64,000 nucleotides of DNA, taken from Owenweeksia sp. (GTDB lineage Bacteria; Bacteroidota; Bacteroidia; Flavobacteriales; Schleiferiaceae). Below, piece after piece: positions 15,206 to 23,938 of the stretch. Both the position numbers and the translations under genes were made by a program. Under the pieces are notes generated by a model. It saw only the letters and a list, made by a program, of their open reading frames with translations. It searched no databases and had not been told where the DNA came from. Location: NCBI GenBank assembly GCA_002695025.1, contig NZNV01000010.1, forward strand, positions 1 through 64,000, read 5' to 3'. How positions within the stretch are numbered: the first letter of the stretch is position 1; each line of letters opens with the position of its first letter.

Positions 15206-18200
15206 CTAGTTCATTAAAAAGTTGGCTTCCAACACGGTTTCATCGTATTTCAAAAGATTTTCCAGGTAGCTGATTTCAATATTCCTGGCGTTTTCCAGCA
15301 GTTGCACGTATTGCAAAAAGTCGATCTCACCATTTGTAAAAGCTTTACCAGCATGGCTCAGCAATTCACCGGAAAGAGATTTGCCGGAAGTTTCATAGTA
15401 CTGCAAGGCTTCCCCGTATTTTTTAAGATCACCCAGCAACGAATGGTAGTTCGCCATCAACTGCGTTCTGTAATTTTGATACTCACTTTGAACGGTGGCC
15501 TGCTCCGTTTTTGCAGCTTTAATACGGGCACGGTCTGCGCCAAACCACAGTGGCACCGCTACCCCGAACTGTATGCCCTGGTAGGTTCTCGCATCAGGAA
15601 GGTTATTGGTTCCCTGGAAAACGCCTACCTGCAAGTCGGGTAGAAGCTGCTGCTTTACCAGTGAAACTACCTTTTGCGACTGCTCCATATTTGCCTGGTA
15701 GTAACGGATACCAGGATGTTGTAAACTGTCAAAGCCCTGCAATGACAGCCGCGGCAACTCCGCTTCAGCTACCTGAAGTACAGAGTCACTCTGCACCCAG
15801 CTTTGCAGATTGATGTAAGCCTGCTCTTCACTTTGCAAGCTTTGCTGCAACAAAAGGTGTAATTCCCGGTACTTTGATTCGGCTGTTAATTTTTCCAGGT
15901 AGTTGGTCTCCCCCGCCTCGTAGCGCCTTTGGGCGGCTTTCGCAAAATTACCGTACAGGCTGTCGAGGTAGCGGTAGTTGTCCGTGAGCTGCTGCCAATA
16001 CACCACGCGGTAGTAGGCTTTAGATACCTCGCGCTTTACCAGGCGTTCATCAAGGGCGTACTGCTGCTTTGAGAGCTCCACCTTACTTTTCTGAAGACCG
16101 CGTTGTGCCCCGTAGATGGTGGGGAATTTCAGCGACTGGCTGATGCCCCACACCCGGATGGGAGCCCCGTTTTCGGCAATATTATTTTCATCAAAATTGT
16201 AGTACAATTCGGTTTTGTCAATATCGATGGCCGAGCCTATTAAGTGTTTACTATGTTCCAGCCTTCCGGCAGATGCTTTCAGCCGGTTATTATTTTCCAG
16301 GGCCAGCTGTAGCGCCTGTTCCAGGTTTACCGGTTTGCCTTGCGCCATTCCCGCCAAGGGCAAAACCAAAATGAGAAGCAGACCGACTATTTTTCCGGAA
16401 ACCTTCGGATGGCCGCCCTTGCGGTCAAAGATGGAGTACAGCACTGGGAGCACGATAAGCGTTAGGGCCGTGGCCGAAATGAGCCCGCCCACCACTACAG
16501 TGGCCAATGGGCGCTGCACCTCAGCTCCGGCCGAAGTGGAGACTGCCATGGGCAAGAAACCCAGGGCCGCAGCGGCAGCGGTAAGCAAAACCGGGCGCAG
16601 GCGTTTTCGGGTACCCATCAGTATGCGTTTGTGAATGTCCGTTATTCCTTCGGCTTTTAGCTCTTTAAATTCTTCTATAAGTACAATACCGTTGAGTACA
16701 GCTATCCCGAAAAGGGCAATGAAACCCACGCCAGCCGAAATGCTGAAAGGCATGCCACGGAAGTAGAGCAGGAGTACCCCTCCCACCGCTGAGAGCGGAA
16801 TGGCGCTGTAAATCATCAGGGCTTCTTTTACTGAATTGAAAGCGAAGTAGAGCAACACAAAGATCAGAACGAGAGCAATCGGCACGGCCACCATCAGGCG
16901 GGCGCGGGCGGTACGGAGATTTTCAAACTGTCCGCCATAGGTCACACTGTAGCCTGTGGGCAGGTCGATCTCGCGCTCCACTATGGCCTGCACATCTTCC
17001 ACCACAGATTCCAGGTCGCGGTTGCGGACGTTTACCCCCACCACAATTCTGCGCTTGGTATCATCCCGTGAAATCTTTGCCGGTCCCTTGGTGAAGCTGA
17101 TGTCGGCAAACTCGCTCAGGGGAAGCTTACTCCCATTGGGCGTTAGTACCGAGGCCATTTCCAGGTCTTCAATTTTCTGGCGGTGGTCTTTGTCAAATTT
17201 CACCACCAGGTCAAACTGCTTTTCACCTTCGAAAATGGTTCCGGCCGTGGCCCCGGCAAAGCCCATTGTAATGAGGCGGTTCAGCTCATCGATATTGAGG
17301 CCATACCTCGCAATTTTGCCGCGGTCGTACTTCACCGACATCTGCGGGAGGCCGGCCACTTTTTCAACGGTGATATCAGCAGCTCCCGGCACATTCTGTA
17401 TGGCTTTTTCAATTTCCTGCGCTTTTTGGTTGAGGATGCCCAGGTCTTCACCAAAAATTTTGATGGCCAGGTCTGCCCGCACACCGGTGATCAATTCGTT
17501 GAAACGCATTTCGATGGGCTGGGTGAACTCGTAGTCCACCCCGGGAATCTCCATCAAGGCTGACTTGAATTCATCTGCCAGCTCGTCTTTAGTTTCTGCG
17601 GTTTGCCATTCATCCTTGGGACGTAATTTTATGATCACATCGCTCTCCTCCATAGACATAGGATCGGTGGGCACCTCTGCCGCCCCGATACGGCTTACTA
17701 CCTGCTCTACCTCCGGGAATTGCTTCAGGATCCTTTCCATGCGGGTGGTGGTTTCGATGGTTTTACTCAGCGAGGTGCCGGTTTTCAGCACCGGCTGTAT
17801 CACGTAATCACCTTCATCGAGAGTGGGTATAAACTCCCCGCCCATTCTGCTAAAGAGAAAAGCCACCACCACAAAAAGACCAACGGCCAGGCTCAGCACC
17901 AGCCTCTTTTTTCGAAGCGCCCAGCGCATGGTGGGCTGGTATTTTCGCTCCAGCCAGCTGATGAGGCGGGTGGAGATGGTTTTCTTTCCGGGATCAGAAG
18001 GTTTCAGGAACAGTGAGGCCATCACAGGCACGTAGGTGAAGCAGAGCAGCATAGCCCCGGTAAGGGCAAAGCTGAACACCAGCGCCATGGGACGAAACAT
18101 CTTGCCCTCCACATTTACCAGCGAAAGAATGGGGATAAAAACGATGATGATGATGAGCTGGCCAAACACAGCCGAGCGCATCATTTTAGTGGCAGCACCA

Positions 18201-19528
18201 AAGGTGATGTTGTCCACAAAATTCTGGCGTTCGCCTTTTGGCAGTGCCATTAGCTTGGAGCGCTCTGCCGTGATTTTAAAAGCGATAAACTCCACGATGA
18301 TCACCGCCCCGTCAATGATGATCCCAAAGTCGATGGCGCCCAGGCTCATCAGATTGGCATCCACACCAAATATGTACATGAGGCTGAGAGCAAAGAGCAG
18401 GGTAAGAGGAATCACAGAGGCGACCACCAGGCCCGAGCGCAGGTTTCCCAGCAGGAGCACCACCACAAAGATCACGATAAGGCAGCCCAGGATGAGGTTT
18501 TCGGCAATGGTAAAGGTGGTTTTTCCAATCAGTTCGCTGCGCTCCAGAAATGGGTTGATGGAAATGCCGGGCGGCAGGTTAGACTGAATTTCGGCCACCC
18601 GCTCTTTCACCGCGGTGATCACCGCTTTGGAATTGGCACCTTTTAGCATCATCACCTGGCCCAGCACCTTTTCACCTTCCCCGTTTCCGGTAATGGCCCC
18701 AAAGCGCGTGGCGTGGCCAAAGCCCACATCAGCTACATTTTTAATGTAGACAGGCGTGCCGGCACGGTTATCTACCACTATGTTTTCAATGTCTTCGAGT
18801 GAACCCACCAAACCTTCACCACGGATAAAGTAGCTCTCGTTGGTCTTTTCGATATAGCCGCCCCCGGCCACGCTGTTATTGCGCTCCAGCGCCTGGTACA
18901 CTTCGGCTACCGAGAGGTTCATAGCCCTTAGCTGCTCAGGATTCAAAGCCACTTCGTATTGCTTCAGGTAACCGCCCCAGGTGTTCACCTCCACCACTCC
19001 CGGTATACCGGACAGTTGCCGCTTTACCACCCAGTCCTGGATGGTTCTAAGGTCGGTGATGGAGTAACGGTCGCGGTAAGTGGAGTCCACATCAATAATG
19101 TACTGGTAGATTTCCCCCAGGCCGGTGGTTACAGGCCCCATAAAGGGTTTTCCGAAACCGGAAGGAATGCGCTCCTCCGCACTTTTTATCTTTTCGGCAA
19201 TGAGCTGACGAGGCAGGTAGGTACCCATGTTATCGTCAAATACCACGGTAACCACCGACAGGCCAAACTTGGAAACTGAGCGGATCTCCTTTACGCCTGG
19301 CAGGTTGGCCATTTCCAGCTCCACGGGATAGGTCAGGAATTTCTCCACATCTTCGGTGGCGAGGTTGCGCGAGGTGGTGATGACCTGCACCTGGTTATTG
19401 GTAACATCAGGCACCGCCCCAATGGGAATATTGTTGAGCGCATACACCCCGAAACCTACAATGGAAGCAGTAAAGAGCAGCACGATGAGTTTGTGGTGGA
19501 TGCTGTATTGTATGATACGTTCTAACAT
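15206..19528 (-). CDS. CzcA-type heavy-metal RND pump fused to a TolC-like outer-membrane channel
   Basis: A 1440-residue fusion. Residues 1-1035 are an HME-RND transporter: the TM4 motif DFGIIIDGAVIIVE is of the divalent-cation (Co/Zn/Cd) type, and FIPTLDEGDYVIQP, the GGQFENL porter regions and the C-terminal TM block (LTAAAAALGFLPMA) are all present. Residues about 1040-1060 (KIVGLLLILVLPLAGMAQ) look like an intact signal peptide. Residues 1061-1440 are a TolC/CusC outer-membrane factor (VNLEQALQLALENNNRLKA, GIQFGVAVPLWFG, long coiled helices). The pump would expel divalent metals from periplasm and cytosol. Such CzcA-TolC fusions are known in Bacteroidota. A phased TTAAG box lies upstream at 19570-19610, and the adaptor gene follows immediately. 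Confidence 0.93.
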   Translation of the reverse strand: MLERIIQYSIHHKLIVLLFTASIVGFGVYALNNIPIGAVPDVTNNQVQVITTSRNLATEDVEKFLTYPVELEMANLPGVKEIRSVSKFGLSVVTVVFDDNMGTYLPRQLIAEKIKSAEERIPSGFGKPFMGPVTTGLGEIYQYIIDVDSTYRDRYSITDLRTIQDWVVKRQLSGIPGVVEVNTWGGYLKQYEVALNPEQLRAMNLSVAEVYQALERNNSVAGGGYIEKTNESYFIRGEGLVGSLEDIENIVVDNRAGTPVYIKNVADVGFGHATRFGAITGNGEGEKVLGQVMMLKGANSKAVITAVKERVAEIQSNLPPGISINPFLERSELIGKTTFTIAENLILGCLIVIFVVVLLLGNLRSGLVVASVIPLTLLFALSLMYIFGVDANLMSLGAIDFGIIIDGAVIIVEFIAFKITAERSKLMALPKGERQNFVDNITFGAATKMMRSAVFGQLIIIIVFIPILSLVNVEGKMFRPMALVFSFALTGAMLLCFTYVPVMASLFLKPSDPGKKTISTRLISWLERKYQPTMRWALRKKRLVLSLAVGLFVVVAFLFSRMGGEFIPTLDEGDYVIQPVLKTGTSLSKTIETTTRMERILKQFPEVEQVVSRIGAAEVPTDPMSMEESDVIIKLRPKDEWQTAETKDELADEFKSALMEIPGVDYEFTQPIEMRFNELITGVRADLAIKIFGEDLGILNQKAQEIEKAIQNVPGAADITVEKVAGLPQMSVKYDRGKIARYGLNIDELNRLITMGFAGATAGTIFEGEKQFDLVVKFDKDHRQKIEDLEMASVLTPNGSKLPLSEFADISFTKGPAKISRDDTKRRIVVGVNVRNRDLESVVEDVQAIVEREIDLPTGYSVTYGGQFENLRTARARLMVAVPIALVLIFVLLYFAFNSVKEALMIYSAIPLSAVGGVLLLYFRGMPFSISAGVGFIALFGIAVLNGIVLIEEFKELKAEGITDIHKRILMGTRKRLRPVLLTAAAAALGFLPMAVSTSAGAEVQRPLATVVVGGLISATALTLIVLPVLYSIFDRKGGHPKVSGKIVGLLLILVLPLAGMAQGKPVNLEQALQLALENNNRLKASAGRLEHSKHLIGSAIDIDKTELYYNFDENNIAENGAPIRVWGISQSLKFPTIYGAQRGLQKSKVELSKQQYALDERLVKREVSKAYYRVVYWQQLTDNYRYLDSLYGNFAKAAQRRYEAGETNYLEKLTAESKYRELHLLLQQSLQSEEQAYINLQSWVQSDSVLQVAEAELPRLSLQGFDSLQHPGIRYYQANMEQSQKVVSLVKQQLLPDLQVGVFQGTNNLPDARTYQGIQFGVAVPLWFGADRARIKAAKTEQATVQSEYQNYRTQLMANYHSLLGDLKKYGEALQYYETSGKSLSGELLSHAGKAFTNGEIDFLQYVQLLENARNIEISYLENLLKYDETVLEANFLMN

Positions 19529-19569
19529 TTCGCTGTGGTAATTTCCTTCAACGAAAGTAGACCGGGCGT

Positions 19570-19610
19570 CTAAGGGCTTCCCTAAGGGTTCCTTAAGGTT
19601 TGCTTAAAAA
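19570..19610 (-). promoter_or_regulatory. 11-bp-phased TTAAG box upstream of the efflux pump
   Basis: On the coding strand TTTTTAAGCAAACCTTAAGG is followed by two further CTTAG copies. The AA steps at 19606, 19595 and 19584 are exactly 11 bp apart, with a fourth copy near 19573. The core is shared with the boxes at 22551-22578 and 24640-24665. Direct repeats at 11 bp are how OmpR/PhoB-type regulators bind, and such a regulator is encoded at 23935-24603. Confidence 0.7.
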
Positions 19611-19613
19611 GAG

Positions 19614-20816
19614 CTATTTGGCGCTAAAGCCCAAGTTGAGGCTTACAAAATAGGCGTTGAGTCCCGTGCTGCGCGTGTAGTAGCCAAAGCGCGTTTCGAG
19701 ATATTTGATCATAAACACCCACTTGCCGGGTAAAAAGGGCTTTGTTCTCACCAAACCATAAAGCGGGCTGTACCTAAAGTTCAAGCCAAACTTCTGGCTG
19801 TTGAGGGCAGAAAGGTCGTAATCTGAGGTATAAAATTCTTCGGTACTGAGATGCTGCTGATAGGGCGCAAAGTAATCTGCGGCTGTTTGCACGTGATAGC
19901 GGAAAAATGGCGCCAGGGTTAAAGCGGTGTTCAGCTTAAAGGGAATTTCCAACTCAGCGGTGTGGGCATTGATCCCGAAATCATCCCAGTAGTAGCGATA
20001 ATAGCCTCGCACCACCATAAAATCGAGAGGGAAATAATTGAGTCGCACCCCGATAGGAAGTTTAAGGCGAGTATCCGGCAGGCGTTCAATATCATGGCTA
20101 ACAACATCCGAAAAGTAAACTCGGTGAAAGGGCGTAGAGAGAAGGCCTTGCATGTACACAAACTCCCCGCTCAGGTTCATCTGCAGGCGTTTGTTGATCA
20201 CCTGTGAAAAATTCACCTGGCCGTTGTAAGACTGGCGATTTTTTGTGGGCAGTGAAACATTGCCTCTCAATTCGATGGGATAGATCAGGCTCCACTGATC
20301 GATGAAAGCCTGGCCCAGCACATTTACCTCTGAGTTGCTATGGTTCCATTCTTTGGTGTACGAAAGTCCGAATGAAAACGAGGAGTAATCATACTCCTGG
20401 CTCACTCCTACCCTCACGCCATAGGTTTCGTTGCGATTGAGGTTTTTGCGGGAATACGAGAGCGTTCCGAAACCCCGAAGGTCAGAACTGGAAGCCGATG
20501 ACATGTGATTGTCGATATTATCGGTGCTGGCGGAAGAGTAGTAATCGGCACCTCCATAAAACCCGATGGCGTTTACACTGTCCAGAGGAATGTTGATGGT
20601 AAAAACATTGGCAAAGTTGTTCAGTTGCTCGGTGCCGATACCGCCAGTAACCGCCCCGTTGTTGCCATCCTGCTGGTAGTAATTACTAAGGAAATTAGCT
20701 TCGATCTCGCGACTGTTGCCCTTCATGCGATAGCTGTCATCATCCTGCGCCAGTGCCGGTAAGGCGAGTAGCGCCAAGATCAAGAATCCTAACCCGCTTA
20801 AAACTGATTTCTTCAT
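19614..20816 (-). CDS. DUF3570 outer-membrane beta-barrel protein
   Basis: A 400-residue protein with signal peptide MKKSVLSGLGFLILALLALP ending ALAQ. Alternating aromatic/polar strands follow through the whole chain and end in a terminal strand LNLGFSAK, so it should form an outer-membrane barrel (DUF3570). I placed the start at 20816 (MKKSVLSG) rather than the longer frame to 20984, which overlaps the preceding gene and has no signal. It follows the DUF4266 lipoprotein by 7 nt. The set thioredoxin-ApbE-DUF4266-DUF3570 recurs in Bacteroidota and Proteobacteria (family knowledge), which suggests an envelope redox complex of unknown substrate. Here the set sits inside a metal-efflux locus. Confidence 0.85.
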   Translation of the reverse strand: MKKSVLSGLGFLILALLALPALAQDDDSYRMKGNSREIEANFLSNYYQQDGNNGAVTGGIGTEQLNNFANVFTINIPLDSVNAIGFYGGADYYSSASTDNIDNHMSSASSSDLRGFGTLSYSRKNLNRNETYGVRVGVSQEYDYSSFSFGLSYTKEWNHSNSEVNVLGQAFIDQWSLIYPIELRGNVSLPTKNRQSYNGQVNFSQVINKRLQMNLSGEFVYMQGLLSTPFHRVYFSDVVSHDIERLPDTRLKLPIGVRLNYFPLDFMVVRGYYRYYWDDFGINAHTAELEIPFKLNTALTLAPFFRYHVQTAADYFAPYQQHLSTEEFYTSDYDLSALNSQKFGLNFRYSPLYGLVRTKPFLPGKWVFMIKYLETRFGYYTRSTGLNAYFVSLNLGFSAK

Positions 20817-20823
20817 CCTCTGT

Positions 20824-21042
20824 CTAATTACAACCACAGCCTCCGCCAACTTTTCCACCATTGGCACCGGCTGCTCCCTCGCGGTAGGTTTCAAAATTGG
20901 TTTCAAAGGTTTCGGCCTTTTGCTGAGAAAGCGCCATATCGCTATCGTTGAGATACATTTTTTGATAAGCCGCCACCGAAACACAGCCCGGCAGCAGGTT
21001 TATCACAACCAGCCCAATGGCTAAAAAAACTATCTTTTTCAT
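20824..21042 (-). CDS. DUF4266 small lipoprotein
   Basis: A 72-residue protein with lipoprotein signal VFLAIGLVVINLLPGC (Cys about residue 20). It continues with an AYQKMYLNDSDMAL motif and a C-terminal Gly/Cys tail GGKVGGGCGCN, the hallmarks of DUF4266. The CGC end could bind a metal or a cofactor; this is inference. The start is 1 nt downstream of the apbE stop and the gene is 7 nt upstream of DUF3570, so the three are one translational series. It is easily missed because of its size. Confidence 0.85.
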   Translation of the reverse strand: MKKIVFLAIGLVVINLLPGCVSVAAYQKMYLNDSDMALSQQKAETFETNFETYREGAAGANGGKVGGGCGCN

Positions 21043-21043
21043 A

Positions 21044-22054
21044 CTAATAATAATTAAGGTTCAGGTTGGCCGACTGATGCATACTGCCATCGTCAGCGAT
21101 CACCACGGCCTCCACGTCATCCATCTTATTTACTAAATCCAGCCCCTGCTCGCGTCCCAAAACAAAAACCGAGGTAGCCAGGGCATCCGCCAGTTCGGCA
21201 TCCGGGCAAATTATTGTTACGCTGGTGATACCGGTGGTAGGATAGCCCGTTTTAGGATTCACAATGTGTGCGTAGCGCTTACCCTGGCAGGTAAAGAATT
21301 TCTCGTAGTCGCCTGAGGTTACGATGGCCATTTCGCTTACCTCCAACCAGCCCACCGGCCGGTCAGGGTGCATGGGGTCGGCAATTTTGATCTTCCACTT
21401 TTCGCTGTCGGTATTCTCACCCCAGGCAAGCAGGTCACCGCTGGCATTTACCACACCACCCACCACTCCGGGCATGGCCGACATCAATTGGCGTGCACGA
21501 TTGGCTGCATAGCCTTTGCCCAAAGCTCCAAAGCCGATCTTCATTCCCTTCTCCGCAAGAAACACGGTAGTATCGTTGCTATTCAATTTGATCTTCTGAA
21601 AGTCGGTCTTTTGCCTGGCTTCGGTTACCGCGGCACTGTCAGCCAGTTGGTGCTCCTGTTGATCAAAGTGCCAGATGCGATCCATGGAAGCAAAGGAAAT
21701 GTCGAAAGCGCCCCGGGTGAGGGCCGACACCTTCTTAGCGCGATAAATGAGGTCAAAAAGTTCCTTGTCTACCTTTACGGGACGTATACCAGCCTGACGA
21801 TTCACTTCGCTGGTTTGTGAGTGGCTGTCCCAGGATGAAATCAGTTTTTCAATACGGTCGATCTCTTCGATGCCGGCTCTTACCGCCTCCCAGGCAAGGG
21901 TATCATTTTCGGCCACAGCTGTGATCTCAAAGCGGCAGCCCATCAGCTTGAGCACCTTGTGAGCCTTGCCCGGAGGCGGGCCTGCAGAAAAAGCACTCAA
22001 ACTCAGCAGCAGTGCCGCAGTAATTCCAATAATATTAAGGTTGCAGCTTTTCAC
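21044..22054 (-). CDS. apbE: FAD:protein FMN transferase (ApbE family)
   Basis: About 336 residues from the GTG at 22054. Exported ApbE enzymes covalently attach FMN to Ser/Thr of periplasmic redox proteins. Seen here: an N-terminal hydrophobic signal (IIGITAALLLSLSAFSAG), LMGCRFEITAVAENDTLA, the FAD-binding GFGALGKGYAANRA, NASGDLLAWG, AIVTSGDYEKFF, the conserved HIVNPKTGYPTTG and the metal-site region DALATSVFVLG. The ATG at 22123 would overlap the thioredoxin gene by almost 90 nt and put the signal internally; GTG at 22054 overlaps it by 20 nt. I see no FMN-bind/NqrC-type acceptor in the cluster, so its substrate is not obvious. Confidence 0.9.
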   Translation of the reverse strand: MKSCNLNIIGITAALLLSLSAFSAGPPPGKAHKVLKLMGCRFEITAVAENDTLAWEAVRAGIEEIDRIEKLISSWDSHSQTSEVNRQAGIRPVKVDKELFDLIYRAKKVSALTRGAFDISFASMDRIWHFDQQEHQLADSAAVTEARQKTDFQKIKLNSNDTTVFLAEKGMKIGFGALGKGYAANRARQLMSAMPGVVGGVVNASGDLLAWGENTDSEKWKIKIADPMHPDRPVGWLEVSEMAIVTSGDYEKFFTCQGKRYAHIVNPKTGYPTTGITSVTIICPDAELADALATSVFVLGREQGLDLVNKMDDVEAVVIADDGSMHQSANLNLNYY

Positions 22055-22484
22055 AGTCGGCAATAAACTCCTCGGGAGATTGATTCTTGAAAGCCAGTTT
22101 ACCCAGCACCCTTTCATTGGCATCGAGCATCAAAACATAAGGAAAGGCGCCTGACTCGTTGTACTTTTCCGCCAGCTGCTCATTGTGTTTGGTCTGTTCC
22201 GCGGGTAACTTATTCTCCTTCCTCATCGGAAAATCCAGGTAGAGTATGGTCAATTTGTCTTTGGCGTAGTTGCTAAAAGCTTCTGTTGTCAAAATATCTT
22301 TCTTGAAGCGCATACAGGGGCGGCACCAGTCCGAACCGGCAAATACCATGAGGATAGGTGCCTCGTGTAAGGCAGCGTAGCTTTCGGCCTCCTCCAGGTT
22401 GTGAAACCAAAACTCTTTATCGCTTTGTGCAAAGGCACTTCCTGAAACCATGAGCATCACAAGTGCGGCAAACAGATTTTTCAT
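22035..22484 (-). CDS. Exported thioredoxin-fold protein
   Basis: A 149-residue protein with Sec signal MKNLFAALVMLMVSGSAFAQ and a thioredoxin domain carrying the redox pair in SDWCRPCMRFK (WCxxC), then LTILYLDFP and FPYVLMLDANERVLG with the cis-Pro region. It should act in the periplasm as a disulfide reductase or isomerase. I placed the start at ATG 22484, which begins the signal peptide. A phased TTAAG box lies 70-95 bp upstream, overlapping the end of the sensor kinase gene. It is the first gene of the redox part of the locus and overlaps apbE by 20 nt. Confidence 0.88.
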   Translation of the reverse strand: MKNLFAALVMLMVSGSAFAQSDKEFWFHNLEEAESYAALHEAPILMVFAGSDWCRPCMRFKKDILTTEAFSNYAKDKLTILYLDFPMRKENKLPAEQTKHNEQLAEKYNESGAFPYVLMLDANERVLGKLAFKNQSPEEFIADCEKLQP

Positions 22485-22550
22485 AGCATCTATTTTTAAG
22501 AGAGCTTTTAGCTCAACATTCAAAGTACCCGGTTTATTCTCATCCCAAGC

Positions 22551-22578
22551 TTAAAAGCTCCTTAAGATTTGCTTAAAA
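22551..22578 (-). promoter_or_regulatory. 11-bp-phased TTAAG box upstream of the thioredoxin gene
   Basis: On the coding strand TTTTAAGCAAATCTTAAGGA is followed by GCTTTTAAG, giving three TTAAG copies with AA at 22575, 22564 and 22553, exactly 11 bp apart. The stop codon of the sensor kinase gene (22562-22564) lies inside the box. The core TTAAGCAAA(T/C)CTTAAGGA is nearly identical to the pump box at 19570-19610. Confidence 0.7.
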
Positions 22579-23938
22579 TCACGTTGAAGACGCTTCCTTC
22601 CCCAATCTTGCTTTCCACCGTAACAATTGCTCCAATGGCATCCGCAGCTTTTTTCACAATCGACAACCCCAGTCCGGTGCCCGCTGCCCTGTGCCCTGTG
22701 GCATCAGACCTAAAGAAAGGCTGAAACACCTTTTCGAGATCGGATTCTTTTATTCCAATTCCATCATCGCTTACCCGGCATTGCAGTATATCTGAATCAC
22801 AATTCAGTTCCACACGTACCCTCCCATTTTCATGAGAATATTTAAGCGCATTGCTGATGAGATTCTCCAAAATGAGCGAGTAGTAGTAGCGGGGCACCGC
22901 GAAATTCCCAAAGGTGCCGGCTTCCCATTTCAGTTGGATGTTTCTCGCTTCGGCCTTGTGGTAAAAATGATGCAGGGCCGTTTCTACTACTTCCTCAGCC
23001 GGTGCCAATTCATTGAGCTTACCCCCGGCTGATTCCATGCGCGCCATGGTCAAAAGCTGATCGGTGAGGTCGGCCATGCGATCGATCTCACCCAGGCTGT
23101 AGCGCACCTTGTCTTCATACTCCGCAACACTCCGCTCCTTGCGGATGAGTACTTCCAACGTTCCCCTAAGCGAAGCCAATGGCGTTCTCAGTTCGTGGGA
23201 AGCATCAGAAGTAAACTGCCGCTCGCGCTCAAAAGCCCGCTCCAGGCGCTCCAACAGTTGATTGATGGAAGCTGAGAGTTCGTAAAGTTCATCGCGGTTA
23301 GGCGGTAAGGGCACCCTTTGGTTGAGGTGCTGGTTGTTGATGCGGTTAGTGGTCTCGGTGATCTCTCTTACCGGACTGATGCTGCGCCCCGCCAGGTATC
23401 GCGTAATGAAAAAGAGCCCCAGCAAAACCAATGGAAAGCTGATGAGCAACACATTCCTAAGGTTGTGGATGACCATAAGGGAGGAGCTTAGCGACATAGC
23501 CGCTATAATATAGCCCTTGAGTTTCCCCTTTTCGTGAATTGGAATCTGCACCTGCCGAAGCACCTCCAGGTTGAGTCTGGAGTTGAAATGTTCTGCCTCA
23601 CTATGGTCATTTTCAAATTGGAGGCGCTGACCTTTAAGGTTGGGCGACTTATCCATAAGCTGGCCGCGGCTGTTCATCACCTGGATAAAAACCGGCACCA
23701 CCTGGGCCTCCCGGTGTTCACGCTCTTCCCACTCCCCTTTGTTGATGAAGAAAATGCTGTCGCTTACGATGGTGATTTCGGTGGTGTGTTTTCGCGCTTC
23801 GTAAGACAGGTCGCGATCAATGTTTTGATAAACGGTGGTTTCCACAATGCTGTAAACCAAGGCATACACCAATGCCACGATGAGAGCCGTAGCCACCATA
23901 TAATTGAGGGCAATCCTGTTTTTAAAGCTCAGCTTCAT
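22562..23938 (-). CDS. Sensor histidine kinase (CusS/heavy-metal type)
   Basis: A 458-residue membrane kinase. TM1 is at about residues 10-33, a periplasmic sensor at about 34-150, TM2 at 155-180 (NVLLISFPLVLLGLFFITRY), and a HAMP linker (RSISPVREITETTNRI). The H-box is FTSDASHELRTPLASLRG with the phospho-acceptor His, followed by an N-box (LILENLISNALKYS), G1 VSDDGIGIKESDLE and G2 GTGLGLSIVKKA. It should phosphorylate the response regulator encoded just upstream, which it overlaps by 4 nt (ATGA). From its position it probably senses metal or envelope stress in the periplasm; no clear metal ligand cluster is visible in the sensor region. Confidence 0.92.
   Translation of the reverse strand: MKLSFKNRIALNYMVATALIVALVYALVYSIVETTVYQNIDRDLSYEARKHTTEITIVSDSIFFINKGEWEEREHREAQVVPVFIQVMNSRGQLMDKSPNLKGQRLQFENDHSEAEHFNSRLNLEVLRQVQIPIHEKGKLKGYIIAAMSLSSSLMVIHNLRNVLLISFPLVLLGLFFITRYLAGRSISPVREITETTNRINNQHLNQRVPLPPNRDELYELSASINQLLERLERAFERERQFTSDASHELRTPLASLRGTLEVLIRKERSVAEYEDKVRYSLGEIDRMADLTDQLLTMARMESAGGKLNELAPAEEVVETALHHFYHKAEARNIQLKWEAGTFGNFAVPRYYYSLILENLISNALKYSHENGRVRVELNCDSDILQCRVSDDGIGIKESDLEKVFQPFFRSDATGHRAAGTGLGLSIVKKAADAIGAIVTVESKIGEGSVFNVILSKS

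Noticed and set aside
16215..18587. Several long rightward frames opposite the CzcA-TolC gene
   Set aside because: They are Ser/Arg/Thr-rich shadow frames on the antisense strand of a high-GC coding region with clear RND motifs.
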